Part shown: positions 1-5,530 of the stretch, in pieces
Layout: each line of letters begins with the position of its first letter
Numbering within the stretch: position 1 is the stretch's first letter
From: Oscillospiraceae bacterium
GTDB taxonomy: Bacteria; Bacillota; Clostridia; Oscillospirales; Ruminococcaceae
Assembly (NCBI GenBank): GCA_020024475.1
Contig: JAHHTS010000128.1
Span: 1 to 5,595 of the forward strand
DNA length: 5,595 nucleotides
Direction: 5' to 3'
Notes under the pieces: model-generated
Told to the model about the DNA's origin: nothing
The model's database searches: none
What the model saw: only the letters and a program-made list of their open reading frames with translations
Made by a program: the position numbers and the translations under genes

Positions 1-41
1 AAATTACGAAAGAAATATGAAAACAGGCAGAAAGTATAGAG

Positions 42-113
42 AAAAAGAGAAAATATAAATCCGTAAAGTGCGAAAAATCAATGATTTTATGAGAATTTGT
101 ATTTTCTCTTTTT
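42..113. terminator. Long AT-rich hairpin, possible terminator
   Basis: Bases 42-55 (AAAAAGAGAAAATA) and 100-113 (TATTTTCTCTTTTT) are perfect reverse complements. Pairing extends inward to 60 and 95 with one G-U wobble, giving about 19 paired positions. The enclosed 34 bases contain a second small hairpin, AAAATC (74-79) with GATTTT (83-88). The right arm is followed by a T-rich run (114-130), which suits a terminator for an upstream gene on the plus strand. The arms are nearly all A/T, so the stem is weaker than its length suggests. Transcription end at this site is inference. Confidence 0.45.
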
Positions 114-162
114 ATGCTTTTCTTTTCTTTAGGTCACTTACCGATGCACCATCGTATTCTCA

Positions 163-222
163 TTGATTATCAATTGTTTGCGTATTAAAAGATAGGCTAC
201 TCAAAAATTTACTTGTTTTTTT
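163..222. repeat. Left copy of ~60-base direct repeat
   Basis: This stretch aligns without gaps to 5531-5590, at a constant offset of 5368 bases. The first 12 bases (TTGATTATCAAT) are identical in both copies and contain the odd palindrome TTGAT-T-ATCAA. The last 21 bases, 201-221, are also identical to 5569-5589. The middle (175-200) is clearly related but diverged, with about 16 of 26 positions the same. The two copies enclose the regulator gene, the hipA remnant and both DUF262 genes. The repeat could be a recombination boundary, a solo part of a mobile element, or a dispersed intergenic repeat of this genome; the sequence alone does not decide. Confidence 0.75.
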
Positions 223-592
223 GCGAAAAATCGAAGATTTAACGTTTTTTTCATTGACTCCCTCCGAACAGAGGGAAAAAGGCAAAAACAGCCCTTTTGA
301 GTCCCGACTGACCTCGTCTGCAAATATAGGGTATGTCGGGGTTTATTTCGCCAAAACGGGATGTAAAATTGAGGATGGATTCACGGATATTTTCGGATTC
401 CAATCGTGGGACATTGCGTCTGGTCGAAGAGGTATTTTGCTCGGCTTTAATAGCACCAGGATCACACATAAATTTTGCATCCAAAAGAAAAAGGCTGTAG
501 TCAATTTTGCCATGGCGCAGCCATCTCTTTTCTTCCCTTATTTTGACTTTACTTTAATGAACGTATATATGAATACGGGGATAAAGTAAAGT
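223..592. other. Gene-poor stretch with doubtful minus-strand frames
   Basis: No reading frame here shows a domain I recognise. GC is about 44% over 301-480, well above the DUF262 genes. On the minus strand there is a 77-residue frame (484 to 251) whose stop overlaps, as ATGA, the start of a 17-residue frame (254 to 201) reading MKKTLNLRFFAKKQVNF. Another minus frame of 56 residues (513 to 343) starts MAKLTTAFFFWMQNLCVILV and has a short hydrophobic stretch. A plus-strand frame (221-589) needs a TTG start inside the repeat. None has a good start context or a recognisable product. The stretch is most likely a decayed gene or a repeat element rather than an active gene. A small hairpin, TCCCTC/GAGGGA (259-264 with 271-276), also lies in it. 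Confidence 0.4.
546..592. repeat. Perfect 11-bp inverted repeat with nested hairpin
   Basis: ACTTTACTTTA (546-556) pairs perfectly with TAAAGTAAAGT (582-592). Inside the loop, CGTAT (562-566) pairs with ATACG (573-577). No T-run follows on either strand, so it does not look like an ordinary intrinsic terminator. It marks the junction between the GC-richer gene-poor stretch and the iterated motif that begins at 603. It may be an element end or a protein-binding site; its function is unknown. Confidence 0.55.
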
Positions 593-602
593 TGATGATT
601 TC

Positions 603-712
603 ATGGAAAAGTGTAGATTTTGAGCATCTGTTTTGATGGAAAAGTGTATAAATGGAGTCTTATTCGCTGGAAAAAGTGTGACGAATTCAATTTATTCGCT
701 TGAAATAATGTA
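603..712 (+). repeat. Four spaced copies of a TGGAAAAGTGTA motif
   Basis: ATGGAAAAGTGTA occurs exactly at 603-615 and 636-648. A close variant, CTGGAAAAAGTGT, is at 667-679, and a degenerate one, CTTGAAATAATGTA, is at 699-712. The spacing is 33, 31 and 32 bases, close to three DNA turns. The third and fourth units share an upstream flank, TTATTCGCT (660-668 and 692-700). Direct repeats in phase with the helix suit binding by an oligomeric protein. Multiple short terminal repeats are known at the ends of IS21-family insertion sequences, so this could be a leftover end of such an element. No transposase gene is present, and that assignment is inference. Confidence 0.6.
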
Positions 713-726
713 GAACGCATTAATAT

Positions 727-745
727 ATCGTATCTTACTTACGAT
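727..745. promoter_or_regulatory. Inverted repeat, candidate operator of the XRE regulator
   Basis: ATCGTA (727-732) and TACGAT (740-745) are perfect reverse complements separated by seven bases (TCTTACT). The centre lies about 50 bases upstream of the -7 box that serves the regulator gene and about 80 bases before its start codon. HipB-type repressors are dimers that bind palindromes upstream of their own operon, so a binding role is plausible. The position is rather far upstream for simple promoter occlusion. It was assigned by symmetry and position only. Confidence 0.35.
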
Positions 746-784
746 TTTTCTCTATAACACATCATTAAATATATAAAAAAATAG

Positions 785-792
785 TACGTTTG
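785..792 (+). promoter_or_regulatory. Bacteroidota-type -7 promoter box
   Basis: TACGTTTG matches the Bacteroides sigma-ABfr -7 consensus TAnnTTTG at every fixed position. It lies 23 bases before the ATG at 816, leaving a short leader. No TTTG is found at the expected -33 position about 19-21 bases upstream, so the promoter is either weak or depends on an activator. It supports the start at 816 for the regulator gene. Confidence 0.45.
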
Positions 793-815
793 TATATTAT
801 ATGATATGTTGAGTT

Positions 816-1136
816 ATGACAAAAAGTACAATGGGTACCAAGTTGCCCAGAAAACTGGAACAAAAGATGCAAATAGTAGGAGAGCAAATCAAACTGGCAA
901 GACTGCGCAGGAATCTCAGCATGGCTCAGGTTGCCGAACGCGCAACCTGCTCACCGCTTACGGTTGGCCGGATTGAAAAGGGAGCACCGACAGTAGCTAT
1001 CGGCATTTATCTCAGAGTTCTCAATGCGCTTCAACTGGATGATGATATATTTCTCCTTGCCAAAGAAGACGCAATGGGAAAGGCATTACAAGATTTAAGT
1101 CTCAAGAAACGGGAAAGGGCATCCAAAAAAGAATAA
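816..1136 (+). CDS. HipB-like XRE-family transcriptional regulator (orphan antitoxin)
   Basis: This 106-residue protein is a small DNA-binding regulator of the XRE/Cro helix-turn-helix family. The domain covers about residues 21-82, from VGEQIKLARLRRNLSMAQVA through the recognition-helix region ERATCSPLTVGRIEKG to YLRVLNALQLDDDIFLLA. The C-terminal tail (83-106) is basic and charged, with GKALQDLSLKKRERA. The pattern TVGRIEKGAPTVAIGIYLRVL and the GKALQDL tail resemble HipB-type antitoxins encoded just before hipA toxin genes, and the length fits them. In such pairs HipB neutralises the HipA kinase and represses the shared promoter. Here only a short hipA remnant follows, so this is an orphan. 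At about 45% GC it differs from the DUF262 genes downstream. The ATG at 831 is an alternative start; 816 is preferred because it fits the promoter box. It may now regulate the downstream operon, but that is inference. Confidence 0.88.
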   Translation: MTKSTMGTKLPRKLEQKMQIVGEQIKLARLRRNLSMAQVAERATCSPLTVGRIEKGAPTVAIGIYLRVLNALQLDDDIFLLAKEDAMGKALQDLSLKKRERASKKE

Positions 1137-1139
1137 GGT

Positions 1140-1193
1140 ATGAAAAGACTCTATGTATTTACTAATTTTGAGTAGTTACCTGCTCCTTTGCTT
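1140..1193 (+). pseudogene. Remnant of a hipA toxin gene (first ~18 codons)
   Basis: An ATG three bases after the regulator stop opens MKRLYVFTNFE, then a TAG stop (1173-1175), then LPAPLL in the same frame. HipA-like proteins next to HipB-type regulators commonly start with a strand of this kind (M-K-x-L-x-V followed by an aromatic/acidic segment). If the TAG was TGG, the frame would read FEWLPAPLL, which suits such an N-terminus. After about 1193 the frame no longer looks like HipA and soon ends, and no kinase domain exists anywhere in the window. The gene thus seems to carry a nonsense change and to have lost all but its first codons. The identification rests on position directly behind a HipB-like gene and on a short peptide, so it is likely but not certain. 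Confidence 0.55.
1163..1170 (+). promoter_or_regulatory. Possible -7 box for the DUF262 operon
   Basis: TAATTTTG fits TAnnTTTG perfectly and lies inside the hipA remnant, about 130 bases before the first DUF262 start. No TTTG occurs at the matching -33 position. In such AT-rich DNA this 8-base match could be chance. It is the best Bacteroidota-type candidate I see between the regulator and the operon; read-through from the regulator promoter is the alternative. Confidence 0.25.
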
Positions 1194-1302
1194 TATATGA
1201 GAGCAATTTGCTCATTCACAAAGGTTCACATCTATATGTAGGAGTTGATGTCGAAATGTGCGCATGACTATAATATGAAAGAAATAAAAATTATACAATA
1301 AT

Positions 1303-3045
1303 ATGAATGTAACTATCACATTGCAAGATTATCTTGCAAAAAACAAGGCTTTTTATATTCCAAACTATCAAAGAGGTTATGTTTGGGGTAAAAGAAATTT
1401 AAAAGGCAAAGATTCTGTTTCATACATGATGGAGTCATTACTCAATGGTTATAGAAATGATACAGATATATTCATTCAAGGGGTAACAGTATTAGAAAAT
1501 AATACGCAAATAATATTGATTGACGGGCAGCAGCGTACAACATTTTTTTATTTGCTTCTGAAATTTCTTGAATATAAAGCCGCTTTTACCATACATTATG
1601 GAATAAGGTCAGAATCAGACAACTTCTTGTCCAATATAGATTGTCATAACATTAATTACACAGAAAGTGCTGATGACAAGTTTCAAGATATATTTTTCTT
1701 CAAAAAAACACTTAGACTGATTAGAGACCAACTTTCAGAAGATATTGATAAAGAGGCTTTTTTGAGCTATTTATTAGATAGAGTTAAATTTTTGTATATT
1801 GACATACCATATGAAAGAGCCGTTAAGGTGTTTTCTATGATGAATGGCAATAAGGCAGAGATGCAACAGGAAGAGTTGATTAAAGCTGAATTACTTCGTT
1901 TATCATCATTAAATGATAGTACATTTGAGTATAAGCCAGAAAAAGAAAAATATGCCATAGAATGGGATAATAACATGTTGCGTAGCCGATATGCACGAGA
2001 ATGGGATAAATGGCTTCAATGGTGGAATAGAGAAGATGTAAAATCACTGTTTAAAACAGACAATGTTATGGGCTTATTGATCTCAACATATTACCATTCT
2101 ATATCAAAAGGACAAGCACTATCGTATGCAGAGTTTAGAGATTGTTGTTTAAAGGAAGGTATGCCAATAAATGCAAAGAAAACGTTTTACAATCTCCGTT
2201 GTTTGCAGAAACAATTCGAAGATGCATTCAATAGCCCGATAGTTTATAATAAGATAGGGGCTATTATTCGAATTATAAACAATAAAGATGCTTTCATAAG
2301 ATGGTTTTTTAATATAAAGAAAAAAATTTCACTTGACGAATTGGATAGATATTACAGACTTGCATTTATACAAATGACACATAATGAGATAATAGAACAA
2401 GAAAGTGAAGCTTCCGAAGAAATATTTAATAAGAAGTTTAATCAACTATATGATTGTTTAGAAGATAATAATCTGTATAATAAAAATCCGCAAATGGCAT
2501 TTCAATTATTACTCAGATTAAATATTGATGAAGACAACAAACAAAATGTAGATGAAGACAATAAAGCAGAAAAAGTGAAAGGTAGATTTTTTGATTTTTC
2601 AATATGGGATAGAAAAGATAGTAGAGGTAGATCATTGGAACATATTTATCCTAAATCTAGAGTATGGCATAAAGAAAATACGGGGGATTCATATATAATA
2701 AAAAATGGTAACGGAGATATATGTGATATAGAAACTGTGCAAAACGATTCTTTATACATAAGTAGAGAGTCATGTAAGTGGAATGAAGAAATAGCAAGTG
2801 AACATTCTATTGGTAATTTAGTACTGTTGTACAAAGATGATAATTCTGCATTCAATGACAGTTCTTATGACGAGAAAAAGAGTCTGTTTTTTAAGAATAA
2901 TGTTGAAAAGAATAAGGATATATTCAAAAGCCGACATTTACTTCATACAATTTATAAGTTTGCTAATCCCAAATGGGACGGTGAAGAAATAGCAAAAAAT
3001 AAATATTTTACATTGAAGGAATTTAGAGAGTATTATGGCAAATAA
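1303..3045 (+). CDS. DUF262 + DUF1524 (HNH) protein, GmrSD-like restriction endonuclease
   Basis: This 580-residue soluble protein has the full architecture of fused GmrSD-type proteins. The N-terminal DUF262 domain (about residues 5-200) shows IPNYQRGYVW (19-28), IDGQQRTT (73-80), and the helical signature FSMMNGNKAEMQQEELIKAELL (split here as FSMMNGNKAEM, 177-187, and ELIKAELL, 191-198). In this family the DGQQR motif lies in a ParB/sulfiredoxin-like fold that handles NTP and senses DNA modification. A helical middle (200-405) follows, then a linker with an 8-residue tandem repeat (407-422). The C-terminal DUF1524 domain (about 425-580) has the HNH-nuclease signature SLEHIYPKS with H447, then SIGNLVLL (502-509), with N514 and N518 as candidate metal or structural residues. 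All key residues are present, so it is probably active. GmrSD, SspE and BrxU cleave modified phage DNA, which suggests the same role here. It is the first gene of the operon, and the next gene overlaps it by 11 bases. An in-frame TAA at 1285-1287 excludes a longer start. The leader is A-rich without a Shine-Dalgarno site. Confidence 0.93.
   Translation: MNVTITLQDYLAKNKAFYIPNYQRGYVWGKRNLKGKDSVSYMMESLLNGYRNDTDIFIQGVTVLENNTQIILIDGQQRTTFFYLLLKFLEYKAAFTIHYGIRSESDNFLSNIDCHNINYTESADDKFQDIFFFKKTLRLIRDQLSEDIDKEAFLSYLLDRVKFLYIDIPYERAVKVFSMMNGNKAEMQQEELIKAELLRLSSLNDSTFEYKPEKEKYAIEWDNNMLRSRYAREWDKWLQWWNREDVKSLFKTDNVMGLLISTYYHSISKGQALSYAEFRDCCLKEGMPINAKKTFYNLRCLQKQFEDAFNSPIVYNKIGAIIRIINNKDAFIRWFFNIKKKISLDELDRYYRLAFIQMTHNEIIEQESEASEEIFNKKFNQLYDCLEDNNLYNKNPQMAFQLLLRLNIDEDNKQNVDEDNKAEKVKGRFFDFSIWDRKDSRGRSLEHIYPKSRVWHKENTGDSYIIKNGNGDICDIETVQNDSLYISRESCKWNEEIASEHSIGNLVLLYKDDNSAFNDSSYDEKKSLFFKNNVEKNKDIFKSRHLLHTIYKFANPKWDGEEIAKNKYFTLKEFREYYGK
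2521..2568 (+). repeat. 24-base in-frame tandem duplication
   Basis: Bases 2521-2544 and 2545-2568 are adjacent, imperfect copies encoding NIDEDNKQ and NVDEDNKA (residues 407-422 of the first DUF262 protein). The shared core GATGAAGACAA is identical. The repeat lies between the helical region and the HNH domain, in an acidic linker, where a change of length would be tolerated and might alter the reach of the nuclease domain. Confidence 0.75.
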
Positions 3046-5311
3046 GATAAATTTCATTACAGGAGAAACATATACGTTAGCCGAACTCTTTTCAGAAGAA
3101 AGGCAAGTTATTATTCCGGATTTACAGCGTGATTATTGTTGGGGGAATGATAATAACAATAAAACATCAGGACAAGGAGACCTGGTTTCTGATTTCGTGA
3201 AAAGCCTGTTAGAACAATTCGCCGCTAAAGATAAAGAATCATTGAATTTAGGATTACTTTATGGTTATGAAATACCTGCAAATCATATTCAATTGTGTGA
3301 TGGTCAGCAGCGAATAACGACCTTATTTCTTTTGCTTGGAATGATAAATAAGCGCACTGGCGCACTTCGGCAACATTTGATATCAGATTTTGAGTATAAG
3401 CATGATGATAAAGAACCTTATTTAAAATATGCCATCAGAGAATCATCGCTTTATTTTTTGAGTGATTTGGTATGTAATTTCTTTATATCAAATACAGATA
3501 CTGTAGATAAAATCAAAACTGCTGATTGGTACTTTCGAGATTATGATTTGGACCCAAGTATTCAAAGTATGATTAAAGCTCTTGGTATTATCGAAAAATT
3601 ACTATCCGAAACTCGAGATCTTAATGTTCAGGACTTTAGTGAGTGGTTGCTTCATAAACTGACATTTATGTATGTTGATATGGAAAACCGTAAAAATGGA
3701 GAAGAAACTTTTGTAGTAATAAATACTACCGGAGAGCCTCTTTCGGCGACAGAGAATCTAAAGCCATTGGTAATAAATTCAATAATTAACAAAGATATCT
3801 GTGATGTAGATTCCAAATGGGAAGAGATTGAAACATGGTTCTGGCAACATAGGGCAGGAAATAATGATACAGCTGATGCTGGGTTTAATGAATTTCTGAA
3901 ATGGGTTACTATGCTTCATTCTGGAGAAAAGGATTTACAGACAATTCTTAAGGATGGTAATTATGCTTTCCCCATTGATAATTTGTCTTTTGAAGAGATA
4001 TATAGTTATTGGCATGCAGTAGTATTTCTATTTGAAAAATGGGAACATAGAGATTATTTAAAATTGGAACTCCTTTCTCCATCGACAAATAAAGGAATAA
4101 CTCAGATCGAGTGTTTTAAGTTGCTTCCTATAATAGAGTTTTGTAAAAAATATGCGGTAAACGATATTAATGACAGAAATTTGTATCGCTTATATATGTT
4201 CCTGCATAATTTGTGCAAAATAGAAAATGTCACAAAGAATGTGAATGACATAGTTTGGGATGCGATAAATATTGCAAGGAATTGTATTGATATTTTGGAA
4301 TTAGCTGATAATGATTCTGGCATTTCAACAATATTGCTCTCAAAAGAGGAACGACTGAAATTGAATATTCTTAAGAGTAATATTGAAAACCGTAATAATA
4401 TAGAAGAACTGTTCTGGAATGCCCAAAATTATAATATAGAGTGTCATAAAATATGGAGTGGTGAAATATTGCCACTCATTGAATGGGCTTCTGATAATGA
4501 TGAGTTTGATATACATATATTCAAAGAGTATCTTGCAATATTTGATGAAACGTTTAAAGGACAATGTGATGCAAACATTGATGATGTTCGTCGTGCACTT
4601 TTAACAAGAAATCTCAAACAATATCCGAGAATATTCAGTGGATATACGGTATATTCATTTGGTTGGGAATGGCGTGATTGGAAAATATTGATAAATGACA
4701 ATAAACAGGAGTTTAAGTTATTTTTTGATGATTTGAAAAAAGGTGTTACTTGTGAGCAGATGATTCATAATTATCCGCAAGAAAATGATTGGGCGGAGTT
4801 TGTGCATGACAAAAGGCTGATGGCATATTGTAAGAAAAAGAATTTGCAATGGCATAATAAATCATGGTATTTAATGGAAAGGGAGAAATGGTCTGCCGCT
4901 CATGCTAATGTTAATGCCTACAAATATTATTTGTATTTAAAATGTCGTGGAAATGTAAATGAAGGATGGGAAACTAAATTTTGGGCATCAGATGATACTT
5001 GTGTATACTATGATCAAATTCATTGTGAAAACCGCCCTTATATGTCAATTGATATTATATGGAATGTTGGTAAAGACAATCTCCAAATAGAAATTGATTT
5101 GTTTATGAAGCCTACACATGAAATAGAAGTTGTTGAATTGACAAAACAAAACCTCCAATCCCTAGCGGATAATTTTGGTTATAGATGGAATGATACTTCT
5201 AAACGATATGTTAAGTACCTAGATATTATAAAAAACGAAAAAGAACTATATATTATCATCGATAATGAATGTGAGCAAATATTAAAGAGAAATGTATTAT
5301 ACGATGACTAA
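3035..5311 (+). CDS. DUF262 protein lacking the HNH domain; probable partner of the upstream nuclease
   Basis: This 758-residue protein starts with a DUF262 domain (about residues 12-250) with IPDLQRDYCWG (27-37), CDGQQRITTL (88-97) and the canonical FVVINTTGEPLSATENLK (226-243). The DUF262 motifs are closer to consensus than in the upstream gene. A long helical middle (250-520) follows. The C-terminal part (about 525-758) begins ALLTRNLKQYPR and SFGWEWRDWK, continues through DWAEFVHDKRLMAYCKKK (585-602) and HNKSWYLMEREKW (607-619), and ends in predicted strands. It is rich in tryptophan. I see no EHIxP or GNLxLL motif, so DUF1524 is absent, and there is no membrane segment. The layout resembles large DUF262 proteins sometimes labelled RloF-like, but I cannot assign the C-terminal domain. 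The start ATG lies inside the end of the upstream gene (11-base overlap, AGAGAG four bases before it), so translation is probably coupled and the products probably made in fixed ratio. It may sense modified DNA or NTP and control the nuclease-bearing partner; this is inference. Confidence 0.9.
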   Translation: MANKINFITGETYTLAELFSEERQVIIPDLQRDYCWGNDNNNKTSGQGDLVSDFVKSLLEQFAAKDKESLNLGLLYGYEIPANHIQLCDGQQRITTLFLLLGMINKRTGALRQHLISDFEYKHDDKEPYLKYAIRESSLYFLSDLVCNFFISNTDTVDKIKTADWYFRDYDLDPSIQSMIKALGIIEKLLSETRDLNVQDFSEWLLHKLTFMYVDMENRKNGEETFVVINTTGEPLSATENLKPLVINSIINKDICDVDSKWEEIETWFWQHRAGNNDTADAGFNEFLKWVTMLHSGEKDLQTILKDGNYAFPIDNLSFEEIYSYWHAVVFLFEKWEHRDYLKLELLSPSTNKGITQIECFKLLPIIEFCKKYAVNDINDRNLYRLYMFLHNLCKIENVTKNVNDIVWDAINIARNCIDILELADNDSGISTILLSKEERLKLNILKSNIENRNNIEELFWNAQNYNIECHKIWSGEILPLIEWASDNDEFDIHIFKEYLAIFDETFKGQCDANIDDVRRALLTRNLKQYPRIFSGYTVYSFGWEWRDWKILINDNKQEFKLFFDDLKKGVTCEQMIHNYPQENDWAEFVHDKRLMAYCKKKNLQWHNKSWYLMEREKWSAAHANVNAYKYYLYLKCRGNVNEGWETKFWASDDTCVYYDQIHCENRPYMSIDIIWNVGKDNLQIEIDLFMKPTHEIEVVELTKQNLQSLADNFGYRWNDTSKRYVKYLDIIKNEKELYIIIDNECEQILKRNVLYDD

Positions 5312-5480
5312 ATCTTTCGCTCAAATGTCTCTAATCTGATAATATAAAATCTACTCTTTCTTAGGAATGGGCATAATATTTAGAATTTTTATAAATTTTC
5401 AAACTACAAAACACGAGAAAATAGTAATAGAAATTGAAACTGTTTTGAAAGCGGAAATATAAAATATTTTGTGTAAATGG
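5312..5480. other. AT-rich intergenic stretch after the operon
   Basis: No frame of note, no RNA gene and no clear promoter was found. A weak A/T-only hairpin, AAATAT (5455-5460) with ATATTT (5464-5469), lies just before the stronger hairpin at 5481. The stretch separates the operon end from the right-hand repeat. Confidence 0.5.
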
Positions 5481-5520
5481 AAAATACGGGATTCAAAGTG
5501 AATTTCGTATTTTTATTTTA
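5481..5520. terminator. Intrinsic terminator-like hairpin after the DUF262 operon
   Basis: AAAATACGGGATTC (5481-5494) pairs with GAATTTCGTATTTT (5500-5513) around the loop AAAGT; two of the 14 pairs are G-U wobbles in RNA. A T-rich tail (5510-5520) follows. It lies 170 bases after the stop of the second DUF262 gene. The A-run before the stem gives a T-run on the other strand, so it could also stop transcription from a gene entering from the right on the minus strand. Confidence 0.6.
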
Positions 5521-5530
5521 TATATTTTTG

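Noticed and set aside
1..39. Possible 3' end of an upstream gene (KLRKKYENRQKV then stop)
   Set aside because: A second plus frame is also open to 58, and only about a dozen codons are visible, so no frame can be chosen.
221..589. Plus-strand frame of 122 residues with TTG start
   Set aside because: It starts in the T-run of the direct repeat, has no start context or recognisable domain, and runs through two inverted repeats. Its open state is probably chance in a decayed or repeat region.
603..712. Spaced repeats considered as a CRISPR array
   Set aside because: The repeated unit is only about 13 bases and degenerates quickly, the intervals are about 20 bases, and no cas gene is present.
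1201..1213. GAGCA-ATT-TGCTC hairpin in the gap before the operon
   Set aside because: Only five pairs with a three-base loop and no T-tail; too small to call a terminator or operator.
1245..1274. TTGATG and TATAAT with 18-base spacing, like an E. coli sigma-70 promoter
   Set aside because: The primary sigma factor of Bacteroidota does not use this consensus, and such matches are frequent in AT-rich DNA.
4102..4701. Several minus-strand frames of 73-85 residues inside the second DUF262 gene
   Set aside because: They lie antisense to a well-supported gene, lack domains and start signals, and are composition-driven shadows; the same holds for 1767-1976 and 2646-2855.
5042..5125. Possible PD-(D/E)xK nuclease motif in the second DUF262 protein (IDIIW...IEIDLFMK)
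   Set aside because: The acidic and lysine residues do not fall in the D-(D/E)xK spacing, so no nuclease claim is made.
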